Source: Ichthyophis bannanicus (taxonomy: Eukaryota > Chordata > Amphibia > Gymnophiona > Ichthyophiidae). From it: a DNA stretch of 64,000 nucleotides. Shown piece by piece: positions 10,894-19,480 of this stretch; position 1 is the first letter of the stretch, and every line of letters starts with the position of its first letter. The stretch is taken from positions 513,414,686 through 513,478,685 of the forward strand of contig CM066037.1 of the NCBI GenBank assembly GCA_033557465.1. The letters are read 5' to 3'. The translations under genes and the position numbers were made by a program. The notes beneath the pieces were generated by a model. It was not told where the DNA came from, did not search any database, and saw only the letters and a list, made by a program, of their open reading frames with translations.

Positions 10894-12746
10894 TGAACGT
10901 TCCTGTCAAATTTCAGTTTCTTGCAAGTTCATTATTACCTTTTGTTTGCTCAGTCGTAATCCAGCTTTATTCCGAAGTGGTTCACTACATTTGTAGTTTG
11001 CAGTGCTGTGTATTTGTGATGGCTCACAGAGCCAGAGGTTGCGTCAACTCTCCGGACAGTTTTTGTTTTATTTGTGGGGAATATACCGTGAAAAAGCGGC
11101 AGAGGAACATTTCTGCATTTATTAAAAAAGTATATTTCGCCTATTTTGGTTTGAAGTTAGGCGATCAAGACAAACCGTGGGCTCCTCACAAAGTGTGCAA
11201 GACATGTGAGGAAGATCTACGCTTATGGATGAAAGGTAAAAAACAAGCATTTCGTTTCGGAATACCTATGATGTGGCATGAACAAAGAGACCACAGCAGT
11301 GACTGCTATTTTTGCTCTTGCATTCTGAAGGGATACAACTTAAAAAATAAGAACGTAATAAGTTACCCCAAACTTCCCTCAGCAATTAGGCCTATGCCTC
11401 ATAGCAACGAAGTACCTGTGCCTGAACCACCAAAATCTTTGGATCATATTTGTGTGGACGGTTCTGATCATGATGAGACTCATCAGATGGCTTTTCCCGA
11501 TGAGTCCAGTACTTCCGAGTTTGAAACTGAACCAGATCCGAAACCTGAACTTTTCTCTCAAGCTGAATTGAATGATTTAGTCCGGGATTTAGGACTCCCA
11601 AAAGATGCTGCCCAACTGCTAGGTTCTCGGCTTAAACAGAAAAATCTATTGTCACCAGGAACAACTTTTTATTGGTACCGCAACCGCGAGACACAATTTT
11701 TGAAGTATTTCAGCAAAGAGGAAGATTTGGTATTTTGCAACGATATATACGGAGTGATGGAAAAGTTTAAACTCAAGTATGATCCTGCTGAATGGCGGCT
11801 GTTCATTGATTCGTCAAAAGACAGCATAAAAGGTGTTCTTCTTCATAATGGCAACACATTCGCTTCAGTTCCTATTGCTCACTCTGTTATTCTCCAAGAA
11901 AAATACGAGAATTTGGCCCTGATTCTTCAGAAGATTCGTTATGATGAGCATAAGTGGATGATTTGTGGAGACTTTAAAATTCTATCCATGCTATTAGGGC
12001 AGCAATCCGGTTTCACCAAATATCCCTGCTTCCTTTGCTTGTGGGATAGTCGGGCCCGTGACCTACACTGGGGGAAAAAAGACTGGCCAATTTGGGAGTA
12101 TTTGAGAGCCGGTGAGAAAAATGTTCTTCATGAGAGCTTGGTACCTCGTGATAAAATTCTATTACCACCTCTCCACATTAAGTTGGGTCTCATTAAGCAA
12201 TTCATCAAGTCCCTTCCAAAAGATGGTGAGTGCTTTCGGTACCTTTGCTCAAAGTTCCCCCGACTTTCTGAAGCAAAGCTAAAGGAAGGAGTGTTTGTTG
12301 GCCCTGATATAAGGAAACTCATTTCAGATGGAGCATTCGCTGAAACGATGTCTGAGAAGGAAAAAGAAGCCTGGGATTCCTTCAAGGATGTTGTTCTCAA
12401 ATTCTTGGGGAACAGGCGGGATGAGAACTATAAGGATATTGTTGCCAGGATGCTCAATGCCTTCAAAGAACAAGGCTGTAACATGAGCCTGAAAGTCCAT
12501 TTCTTGCACTCCCATGTGAACTACTTTCCCGAAACCTTGGGGGCGTACAGTGAAGAACAAGTTGAAAGGTTTCACCAGGACATCAAGGACGCAGAGAGAA
12601 GGTACCAAGGAAGATGGAACACCACTATGATGGCTGATTTCTGCTGGTTGCTGCTGCGGGAAACCCCAGATGAAAAATACGCCAAGCAGCGCACCAAGAG
12701 AAGCATTCGGGGGAAGAAGAAACGGGCCCACCAGGAGATTGATTGA
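10893..12746 (+). CDS. Putative DDE transposase with N-terminal zinc module, intact
   Basis: The ORF has 617 codons and no interruption. The likely biological start is the internal ATG at 11,019 (residue 43, MAHRARG): the first 42 residues are hydrophobic and leader-like, and homologues I remember begin at MAHR. Residues 58-105 hold C-x2-C and C-x2-C pairs (C58, C61, C102, C105), like a ZAD or other DNA-binding zinc module. C138, C141 and C143 follow. An acidic linker spans about 180-220. The candidate DDE core has D306 (LFIDSSK) and D360 (ICGDFK), then C379-x2-C382, H428 (PPLHIK), H536-x4-H541 and acidic residues E554, E555 and E558 as candidates for the third acid. The tail is basic (KRSIRGKKKR). 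The D-to-CxxC spacing of 19 and 22 and the H-x4-H equal those of RAG1 (D708, C727, C730, H937, H942). I recall related uncharacterised proteins in many animals, so the family may be known but poorly named. Transposase function is inference. Confidence 0.75.
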   Translation: MNVPVKFQFLASSLLPFVCSVVIQLYSEVVHYICSLQCCVFVMAHRARGCVNSPDSFCFICGEYTVKKRQRNISAFIKKVYFAYFGLKLGDQDKPWAPHKVCKTCEEDLRLWMKGKKQAFRFGIPMMWHEQRDHSSDCYFCSCILKGYNLKNKNVISYPKLPSAIRPMPHSNEVPVPEPPKSLDHICVDGSDHDETHQMAFPDESSTSEFETEPDPKPELFSQAELNDLVRDLGLPKDAAQLLGSRLKQKNLLSPGTTFYWYRNRETQFLKYFSKEEDLVFCNDIYGVMEKFKLKYDPAEWRLFIDSSKDSIKGVLLHNGNTFASVPIAHSVILQEKYENLALILQKIRYDEHKWMICGDFKILSMLLGQQSGFTKYPCFLCLWDSRARDLHWGKKDWPIWEYLRAGEKNVLHESLVPRDKILLPPLHIKLGLIKQFIKSLPKDGECFRYLCSKFPRLSEAKLKEGVFVGPDIRKLISDGAFAETMSEKEKEAWDSFKDVVLKFLGNRRDENYKDIVARMLNAFKEQGCNMSLKVHFLHSHVNYFPETLGAYSEEQVERFHQDIKDAERRYQGRWNTTMMADFCWLLLRETPDEKYAKQRTKRSIRGKKKRAHQEID

Positions 12747-12808
12747 CCCAAGAATGACTTTAAAATCTAAACTGTGTTGACAAATATCGTGTTTTTACTA
12801 AACTTTGA

Positions 12809-12814
12809 AATAAA
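12809..12814 (+). terminator. Polyadenylation signal AATAAA after the transposase ORF
   Basis: AATAAA lies 63 bases after the stop codon of the transposase, and the same hexamer is present in copy 2. It is a plausible 3' processing signal for the element's transcript. Confidence 0.6.
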
Positions 12815-12866
12815 AATTTGCTAGTTATTACCACAGTGTCGGATCTCATTTATTAGAATTTTATTT

Positions 12867-13076
12867 TCACACCATCGGGTGTTTGTCTTCATGTATTGCA
12901 ATGGTGCGGTTTGCGTTTTCTATTCTTACATACATACCTGTACAACATTTTTTGCACATTTCTTTGCTTTGCTTTGTGTCTAACCTCGCTCTTATATGCT
13001 CAATGTTTGTGCACATGTATGTGGCTGTTTTAAGTGCAGACAATTTTGCTACCATCACAGTGTGTTTTGTTGACAT
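12867..13076 (-). CDS. Small convergent ORF in the transposon (69 aa), doubtful
   Basis: A 69-codon frame on the strand opposite the transposase, with four cysteines (MCTN, EMCKKCC) and basic stretches. The same protein is encoded in copy 2 (ATG near 55,731, ending 55,940), where the open frame extends upstream to 91 codons. In copy 1 its 5' side is cut off by the L1 insertion just upstream. The two DNA copies are nearly identical, so conservation of the frame alone does not prove coding. It could be an accessory protein or chance. Confidence 0.25.
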   Translation of the reverse strand: MSTKHTVMVAKLSALKTATYMCTNIEHIRARLDTKQSKEMCKKCCTGMYVRIENANRTIAIHEDKHPMV

Positions 13077-13088
13077 TACTCTATTCTT
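13072..13088 (+). repeat. L1 target-site duplication, left copy (17 bp)
   Basis: GACATTACTCTATTCTT is repeated exactly at 19,311-19,327. The uninterrupted site occurs once, inverted, in copy 2 at 55,719-55,735. The identity of the two halves points to a recent insertion by target-primed reverse transcription. Confidence 0.95.
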
Positions 13089-13098
13089 TTTTTTTTTG

Positions 13099-13730
13099 TA
13101 ATTTATAATTTTTATTATTATTTTTCAAACTGTACATTCCTAGTCATCAACTATTACAAACATAGTAATCAACTTTTACACACAGTCAGACTTCATTTCC
13201 CACCTCCTCCTCATCATACACCTTTGAGCATAAGCATCCCCTTCAATATAAATTCCCCACCTACCTCGCCTCCCATTCTTTTATACACTTCTTTATACCC
13301 TTTGATCTATAACGTAATGCACACTAATACACCAACAAACACATTCCATCGAACTGTTATCCGTCCCCTTAATCTTATGCTCAAATGCAAAACAAATACT
13401 ACAACATCGATATTTCCTTATCATAATCTCCCCGATCTATCTTTTTTTTTCTGATAATTGAAAATTTTTTTGTTTGTTATTAAGGGTTTCTCAATAACAT
13501 AACTCATCATGAAATTCAACATAGTAAATATCAAACAGCTTACCGCAAAGTGTAAGCGGACATTTCCAAGCTCCACACATGCCCGATATGGCACATCCAA
13601 CTTCCCCCTACACAGCTACTCCCGTCCCATCCACAGAACTGCCCCCCCATGTCCATTGAACCCCCCCTCCCCCCCACTACTCCTCCCCCCTTCTACCCCA
13701 CCCGCCTATCCCATATCCCAGCCCCTCTCA
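13099..13730 (-). other. 3' untranslated region of the L1-like element
   Basis: The stretch runs from the ORF2 stop to the poly(A) end. It is AT-rich near the end and, on the plus strand, C-rich (so G-rich in the transcript) around 13,625-13,800. The plus-strand frames here are antisense shadows of the element. Confidence 0.7.
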
Positions 13731-16700
13731 CTAAACCCCCCCAGTCACCTTCCCTACCCCTCTCCCCTCCCTCCATTCCTCATATCTCCCCCACACTTCC
13801 CGAAATGCTTTCATGTTATGATGCCTGTGGGCTGCTATAGCACTCATCGTCCACAGGTGATCCATATACTGCTGGATCATGGAAAGTGTCGGTGCCTCCT
13901 TACACTTCCACCTTGCCATAATCGCCCCCCGTGCAGCCCCTATGCAACTGCCCATAAGCCGAAGAAGCCCCTTCTCCCCCTCCTCAGGCATTTCATTCAG
14001 TATGATCATAGGCGCGGTAAAGGCTACATCCACCTGCACCATGCCCGATAGCCACTGCCCCACAGACCTCCACATTTTCTGCACCTCATCACATCCCCAT
14101 ACTATGTGGAACAGGTCCCCTTTCTGCCCACATCCCCGCCAACATGCCCCAGACTCTTGAGGGCAAAAAGCTTGCAATTTCCACGGGGTCCAATACATCT
14201 GATGGCGAACCTTCAAACTATTTTCTAGATAGGACGGTCCCGGAGCTAAACGTCGAGACCATTTATAAATATTTTCCCACCGTTCCTCCCCCCATTCCCC
14301 TCCTAATTGTTGCTCCCAAGCCGCCTCCCCTTTACTCCTCCCCTGCCTACTGGCAGCCACAGAGTGCCTTAACTCATTATACAATATTGTAATCAGCCCC
14401 CTCCGTACCCCCTCCCTCCTCATTGCTAATTCAAAGGGCGTAGGCACTTTCCGCAAATCTGCTAGGACCCCCATCCGCCGTACATAGGAGAGTACCTGCA
14501 TGTATGCAAAATAATCTCTATCCTCCACTCCATACACTTCCTGCAGGTCTGCAAAAGATCTAAGCTCACCCCCATTATGTACCAGTTGCCCCAAGATATG
14601 TAAGCCTTTCACCCCCCATTCCTGAAACACCCTCCCTTCCTTCCCAGGACCAAAATCTTGTATCCCCCTTATATAGGTACCCCGGGTGTACTTCTTCCCC
14701 TGCAACAGACTGTCCCTACGACGCAACCACAGACCCTGCGTATACTCCGTGAATGGATTCCCTCCACGACCCCCTCCCTTCCGCCCCCCTGGGTCCCACA
14801 TCCACATCCGCAGGTTCTCCCCCTCCCCTCTGAGCTGTTCCAACTCCACCCAAATTGGAATCTCTCCACCCACTCCGTGCCCGCTCGCTAAGGCCTTTAA
14901 TTGCGCTGCACCATAATATTTTTCAAACCACGGCACCCCCATACCCCCCTCACGTTGATCCCTATAAAGAGTAAATTGCGACACCCGAGGTCGCTTCCCT
15001 GCCCAAATAAATTCCAAGATCATACTTTGGGCCCGCTTCAAATACGTCGAAGGAATCTTGCATGGGATAGAACTAAACAGAAACAGGAACCGGGGCAGAA
15101 CATTCATTTTAATAACAGCAATTCGCCCCAGCCATGTCAGATACAACCTCTGCCACCGGGCCAAATCCCTCTTCACCGCCTGCATGAGTGGAACCATATT
15201 CTGCTCCCACAGCCTCCGCCAGTCTTTCCCCATTTGTATCCCCAAATACCGGTAACCTCCCCGCACCCACCGAAAAGGAAAGCTACTACGAAGACTCTCT
15301 TCTAACCTCTCTCCCAGATGAAATCCCAATAGCTCAGTTTTACTGCCATTTATTTTATACCCTGACACTCCACTATACTGTTCTATTTCGTTCATTAAAA
15401 CGGGTAAAGACACCAAAGGTTCCCGAAGGGTGTAGATAATATCATCCGCAAATAATGCTATTTTAGATTCATATTCATTCATAAGCACCCCTTTAACATC
15501 CACTGCCCGACGAACTCGATCCGCTAGGGGCTCTATAGCTAATGCAAAAAGCAGAGGTGACAGCGGGCACCCTTGGCGAGTTCCTCGTTCCAACTGAAAC
15601 CCCTGAGAATAACTCCCATTCACTCGGACCCTAGCCTGTGGTCTTGTATAGAAGGCACGGATCCATGTAATGAAATTCTCTCCCATCCCCACCGTTTCCA
15701 GGACCGTCAACAAAAACTCCCACTCCACCCTATCAAACGCCTTCTCAGCATCGATAGAAATAAACACCGCCTTCTGCCCTGTCCGTTGTACCTCCCAGGT
15801 TAAATTGCATAATCGGTGGATATTGTCTCCCCCCTGCCTCCCTGCCACAAACCCCGTCTGATCCCCATGTATTAACTTGGGTAATACATTTTGCAATCTA
15901 GTGGCCAGTATTTTTGCTAAAAGTTTAGCATCCACATTTAACAACGATATGGGCCTATATGAGCCACATACCATGGGATCTTTACCTGGCTTAAGTAGAA
16001 TGGTGATCCCCGCCTCCGTCATTGAGCCTGGAACCGCTCCCGACCCAAGCACCCCATTAAACACCTCCGCCAATAGAGGTCTCAGTTGGGCCTGAAATAC
16101 CTTGTAAAACTTTCCAGTCAGGCCATCCAGACCCGGTGCCTTCCCTATCTTCAAAGTTTTTATCGCCTCGGTCACCTCTTCCTCGGTAATGAGCCTATCC
16201 AACCTCTCCACCTCTGCTGGGTCCAGCTTGGGCAGTGCACACCCCTCCATATAACTCCTACTTTTTTCCAACCCCCCCGATACCTCACTACGATACAACT
16301 GCTGGTAATACTCCCGAAATGTCTGGCGGATCTCATTATTCCCTGTGACTAGCTTCCCCCTCCCATCTCTGATACCCCTTATAGCCATCTGAGCCTCCCT
16401 TGCCCGCAGTCTACTGGCCAGGAGTCTCCCCGCCTTATTCCCCCCCTCAAACATGGCTTGCTTCAGCACGTTAAGTTCATATGCCATTTTACCAGCACGA
16501 AGCTGACTCAACCGCCCCCGCAATCTTTGCAACTCTGCTAATACTCCCTCATTCCGATCACATTGATGACTCTCCTCCAATTGCTGAATCTCACGCAACA
16601 AAGTACTCTCCGCCTCCCCGTGCAGCCTACATCTACGCGAGGCTTCCCCCAACAAATACCCTCGCACCACCGCCTTCAGTCCATCCCATACCATCTCCAA

Positions 16701-17783
16701 TGCGACCTCCCCATTCCAATTAATCTCCTGATACTCCTTCATTACTCCAGCCGTCCGCTCTACAATATCGAGGTCCTCCAATAACGAGTCATTAAGTCTC
16801 CAAAACTTCACGCCCGTATCCCTATACTTCAAATTAAAGGCTACATTCACCGGGGCATGATCAGTCCACGTAATAGACCCCTGCTCTACCTCAGCTACCT
16901 TACTCATCCATCCACCCCCCACCCAGATCATGTCTATCCGACTATAGCTCCCATGTGGTGCCGAGTAATATGTATATTGCTTCCTCCCAGGATTCTTACA
17001 ACGCCAAACATCCACCAACCCTAATGCTTCTTTCATCTCCAACATTTTCAGCTGCTCTGAGCGTTTCCCGGCCCCCACCCCCCCTCCATTGTCCAGACGG
17101 GGATTAACAGTTAAATTAAAATCCCCTCCGATAATGAGGGGCAAATCAGCCAACTTCTCCAAATCCTCCCTCATACGATCGTAGAACACCCCCTGTCCCT
17201 CATTTGGGCCATACACACTTATAATCCACACCACCTCCTCCTCCAACTGTACCTTAATTCCCACATAACGCCCCTTTTTGTCTCTATATTCCCCCACCAC
17301 CTTATCCCTCATCTCTGCCCCCACCATGATTCCCACCCCTCCCTTCCGCGATTCCGCTCTCTGCCCCGCCAATACCACCTTGGGGTATTTCTTGGACTCC
17401 AGCATTTTTTCTTGACCCACCCGCAAATGCGTTTCCTGGATACACATGAAGTCTGCCCGTACGCGCTCCCCTTCCTTCTCTAGCAAACGCCGCTTCCGCC
17501 ACGTTCGCAGCCCCTTAGCATTAATTGTGACCACCCGCAATTGCTGCCCTCCCACAACCCCCTGCCCCTCCTCACCCCCCCACAAACCTCCGTACCCCCC
17601 CACCGCACCCCCCTGCTGCCCCCTCCCCCTTTCCCCTCTCTCCCCCCCTCCCCCCCTCCCTTCCCCCCGCCCCCACCCCCACCCAACCCCCTCCTCCGCC
17701 CTCCCGAGGCCTCCTGTAGAGTAGTGCCCATCAGTGCAAAGGAGCCCAGCCGCCCCCCCGAACCACCCACTCGCCCTCCCCAC
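13731..17783 (-). CDS. L1-like ORF2: APE endonuclease and reverse transcriptase
   Basis: The protein has 1,350 codons and no break. Residues 1-80 are a Gly/Arg-rich stretch translated from a G-run tract and are probably not part of the real protein. The endonuclease starts near residue 81 (VVTINAKG), with QETHL (E117), SVYGPN (Y191), GGDFN (D221), SRIDMIW (281-287) and TDHAPV (H309). The reverse transcriptase starts near 546 with GKAPGLDGL, then SYRPISLLN (608-616), SIDAEKAFD (D678), RQGCPLSP (736-743) and the catalytic FADD (778-781). A C-terminal knuckle C-x3-C-x7-H-x4-C lies at C1214, C1218, H1226 and C1231. All expected catalytic residues are present. The protein nicks target DNA and copies the element's RNA at the nick. 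The true start codon is uncertain. Confidence 0.93.
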   Translation of the reverse strand: MGRASGWFGGAAGLLCTDGHYSTGGLGRAEEGVGWGWGRGEGRGGGGERGERGRGQQGGAVGGYGGLWGGEEGQGVVGGQQLRVVTINAKGLRTWRKRRLLEKEGERVRADFMCIQETHLRVGQEKMLESKKYPKVVLAGQRAESRKGGVGIMVGAEMRDKVVGEYRDKKGRYVGIKVQLEEEVVWIISVYGPNEGQGVFYDRMREDLEKLADLPLIIGGDFNLTVNPRLDNGGGVGAGKRSEQLKMLEMKEALGLVDVWRCKNPGRKQYTYYSAPHGSYSRIDMIWVGGGWMSKVAEVEQGSITWTDHAPVNVAFNLKYRDTGVKFWRLNDSLLEDLDIVERTAGVMKEYQEINWNGEVALEMVWDGLKAVVRGYLLGEASRRCRLHGEAESTLLREIQQLEESHQCDRNEGVLAELQRLRGRLSQLRAGKMAYELNVLKQAMFEGGNKAGRLLASRLRAREAQMAIRGIRDGRGKLVTGNNEIRQTFREYYQQLYRSEVSGGLEKSRSYMEGCALPKLDPAEVERLDRLITEEEVTEAIKTLKIGKAPGLDGLTGKFYKVFQAQLRPLLAEVFNGVLGSGAVPGSMTEAGITILLKPGKDPMVCGSYRPISLLNVDAKLLAKILATRLQNVLPKLIHGDQTGFVAGRQGGDNIHRLCNLTWEVQRTGQKAVFISIDAEKAFDRVEWEFLLTVLETVGMGENFITWIRAFYTRPQARVRVNGSYSQGFQLERGTRQGCPLSPLLFALAIEPLADRVRRAVDVKGVLMNEYESKIALFADDIIYTLREPLVSLPVLMNEIEQYSGVSGYKINGSKTELLGFHLGERLEESLRSSFPFRWVRGGYRYLGIQMGKDWRRLWEQNMVPLMQAVKRDLARWQRLYLTWLGRIAVIKMNVLPRFLFLFSSIPCKIPSTYLKRAQSMILEFIWAGKRPRVSQFTLYRDQREGGMGVPWFEKYYGAAQLKALASGHGVGGEIPIWVELEQLRGEGENLRMWMWDPGGRKGGGRGGNPFTEYTQGLWLRRRDSLLQGKKYTRGTYIRGIQDFGPGKEGRVFQEWGVKGLHILGQLVHNGGELRSFADLQEVYGVEDRDYFAYMQVLSYVRRMGVLADLRKVPTPFELAMRREGVRRGLITILYNELRHSVAASRQGRSKGEAAWEQQLGGEWGEERWENIYKWSRRLAPGPSYLENSLKVRHQMYWTPWKLQAFCPQESGACWRGCGQKGDLFHIVWGCDEVQKMWRSVGQWLSGMVQVDVAFTAPMIILNEMPEEGEKGLLRLMGSCIGAARGAIMARWKCKEAPTLSMIQQYMDHLWTMSAIAAHRHHNMKAFREVWGRYEEWREGRGVGKVTGGV

Positions 17784-18110
17784 CCCTCCGCCCCCTCCAT
17801 GACTCCCTCCCCCACCACCTCCACATAATCCCCCCCCCTCACCTTCAGCCCCTCCGTGTCACACCTCACCACCCCTAGGTCTCCTCGCCCCCGCTGTCCC
17901 CTCCCCCCCCATCCAGTACACCTTGACGGACCCCAGCTCCCCCTCGCCCTTCCCTCTCTCACACCCCATCCGTTATCCCTCCCCTCCAAACCCCCCCAGG
18001 ACCACATTCTCTATCTCCCTCCCGTCCGCCCTGCCCCCCCCTCCCCCTTCCTCTCCCCAACAACAAATCGGGAAACATTACTCAATTATTTTAATGTCCA
18101 AGAGTCCCAA
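17540..18110 (-). other. G-run tract between ORF1 and ORF2 of the L1-like element
   Basis: The sense strand of the element is a long series of G runs (plus strand: repeated CCCC and CCCCCC separated by T, A or short words), densest at about 17,570-17,700 and 17,950-18,060. It covers the intergenic part and the doubtful first 80 codons of ORF2. Several open frames in this tract (for example 17480-18007 minus) are low-complexity by-products. G-quadruplex formation in the RNA or DNA is plausible but not tested. Confidence 0.6.
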
Positions 18111-18119
18111 TTCTTCACT

Positions 18120-19187
18120 TCACGTCAGCCCCGATGGGGCCTCCTCCACAAGTTGACTCTGTTCCCCAGCAGGTACACCCTCCCGCTCCTCCTCCCGCAT
18201 CCTCCGCTCCAACTGCTCATCCGGTCTCTCCTCCCTCCGGCATTGCATGCCCCGCAGACCCGCTTCCTGCAGGGCCTTGTCAGCCTCCTCACGATTCTGC
18301 ACCCGCCAATTGCGGAGTCCTACTGTGAAGCACAACCCAAAGGGGTACAGCCAGCGATAGCGTATATTCTCCTGCCTCAGCCGCATAGTTACCGGCTGCA
18401 GCTCACGACGCCTTTGCAGAGTCCCTGCTGCCAAGTCCGCATACAACGCCACACTGTACCCCTGCCAAACGTAGTCCTTCATCTTCCGCATCTGCAATAC
18501 AATCTTCTCCTTTAAAGTATAGTCCTGCACACAGATCACAATGTCCCGCGGTCGATTAGGTCTACTAGGCCCCAGGGCCCGGTGCGCTCTGTCCAATACC
18601 ACTTTATCAATCCCCTTAACAGCTGCACCCTTCATTAAAATGTCCTTACAAATTGCTTCAGCCACTCGCCTGCTGTCATTGAACTCAGGGTCCTCGGGGA
18701 TGCCTCTTATACGGAGATTGTTCCTCCGTGTGCGGTTTTCTAAATCCTCCATTTTGTACAAAAGTTGCATTCTCCACCTCTCCCAGTCTTTCACAGCACT
18801 CTCCAGCTCACCCTGCTGCTTTTTCACACAGTTGAGTTGTTGCTCGTGCCTCTCCGTTCTCCTGCTCAGCTCCTGTACTTCCTCCCGCATGGCATTACAC
18901 ATCTCGCCAACCTCCGCTTTCACTGCCACCATCTCGGCTTTTAATTCCCCAAACCAGGCCTTCAATTCTGCCCTGGAGACATCACTCACCACCATAGCAC
19001 CCCGCTCTAATTCCTGTGCACGTGGCAACAGGCTCTCCACAGAGTCCCGAGGCTGTCTTTCCCCCGCCGCCATTTTGTGCTCTCTCCCTCCAGCCTGCCC
19101 GCCGCTGTAGGCGAACTCCTTCAGGTCTGCCGCCTTCTTGCGAGTAGTCATCTCGCCGCCTGCCTTCCCCACTCGTTCCGCCACCAC
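18120..19187 (-). CDS. L1-like ORF1: trimeric RNA-binding protein
   Basis: The frame has 355 codons. A Glu/Lys/Leu-rich stretch at about residues 70-150 has heptad character, as expected of the trimerising coiled coil. It is followed by LENRTRRNNLRIRGIPE (149-165), the hallmark entry to the RRM-like domain of L1 ORF1 proteins, then DRAHRALG (199-206) and PRDIVI (213-218) of the C-terminal domain. The C terminus is basic and acidic mixed. It acts as an RNA-binding chaperone coating the element's RNA. The ATG at 19,071-19,073 (residue 39, context aaaATGgcgg) is a better initiation site than the first ATG and may be the true start. No frameshift is seen. Confidence 0.9.
   Translation of the reverse strand: MVAERVGKAGGEMTTRKKAADLKEFAYSGGQAGGREHKMAAGERQPRDSVESLLPRAQELERGAMVVSDVSRAELKAWFGELKAEMVAVKAEVGEMCNAMREEVQELSRRTERHEQQLNCVKKQQGELESAVKDWERWRMQLLYKMEDLENRTRRNNLRIRGIPEDPEFNDSRRVAEAICKDILMKGAAVKGIDKVVLDRAHRALGPSRPNRPRDIVICVQDYTLKEKIVLQMRKMKDYVWQGYSVALYADLAAGTLQRRRELQPVTMRLRQENIRYRWLYPFGLCFTVGLRNWRVQNREEADKALQEAGLRGMQCRREERPDEQLERRMREEEREGVPAGEQSQLVEEAPSGLT
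19066..19077 (-). promoter_or_regulatory. YY1-like motif overlapping the strong ATG of ORF1
   Basis: On the minus strand the sequence CAAAATGGCGGC matches the YY1 consensus core (AAnATGGCGGC) and at the same time gives a good Kozak start. YY1 binding near the 5' end is known for human L1. Here it is only motif identity. Confidence 0.35.
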
Positions 19188-19290
19188 TCTCCGCGATCCA
19201 GGGTATGGTATCGGGCAGGGGAGTCGCTCGTTTTCCGCAACTTTCGGGGTTCAAGTCCGGAGCTCTGCGCTTAGGCTGCCATCTCCACTG

Positions 19291-19304
19291 ATGACGTCAC
19301 TTCC
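19291..19304 (-). promoter_or_regulatory. ETS/CRE composite motif at the 5' tip of the L1-like element
   Basis: Read on the minus strand, GGAAGTGACGTCAT lies 6 to 19 bases inside the element's 5' end. It joins an ETS core (GGAA) to a perfect CRE palindrome (TGACGTCA). Such composites occur in TATA-less promoters, so this is a good candidate for the internal promoter of the element. Function is inference. Confidence 0.5.
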
Positions 19305-19310
19305 TCTCCC

Positions 19311-19327
19311 GACATTACTCTATTCTT
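19311..19327 (+). repeat. L1 target-site duplication, right copy (17 bp)
   Basis: Exact repeat of 13,072-13,088. After it the DNA transposon sequence resumes (atgtgctgccttg...), matching copy 2 without a break. Confidence 0.95.
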
Positions 19328-19480
19328 ATGTGCTGCCTTGTTACAATTTTCTTTATTCTTATTTGAATAACTACTAAACAATTAGTATAAAGAATTCATC
19401 CAAGAAACTTTTATCTCGATCGCACTCAATCTGAAACGTTCACCTCAAACTGCTAACCCAATGTAGCAAAAAATCTGTAA

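Larger units (their letters stand above)
13089..19310 (-). mobile_element. L1-like LINE, apparently intact, nested in transposon copy 1
   Basis: The insertion is 6,222 bp on the minus strand. Its 5' end is at 19,310 and its 3' end at 13,089, next to a T run on the plus strand that is the poly(A) end. It encodes ORF1 (coiled coil plus RNA-binding protein) and ORF2 (endonuclease plus reverse transcriptase), each open from end to end. It is bounded by a perfect 17-bp duplication. The 5' untranslated region is only about 120 bp. Clade placement in the L1/Tx1 group follows from the ORF1 type, the APE endonuclease and the C-terminal zinc knuckle. Intact ORFs and a perfect duplication mean it is young and could still be active. 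Confidence 0.93.

Noticed and set aside
10893..11018. Signal peptide or membrane anchor on the transposase (first 42 residues)
   Set aside because: This stretch is hydrophobic but lies before the more likely start at 11,019. A nuclear DNA-acting protein would not need it.
12324..12731. 135-codon minus-strand ORF opposite the transposase, and its copy 2 counterparts
   Set aside because: Shadow of the transposase frame. No start signal or domain of its own.
13509..14051. Long Pro-rich plus-strand ORFs across 13,500-19,400
   Set aside because: They are antisense shadows of the L1-like ORF1 and ORF2 and of the C-rich complement of its G-run tract. The real frames with catalytic motifs are on the minus strand.
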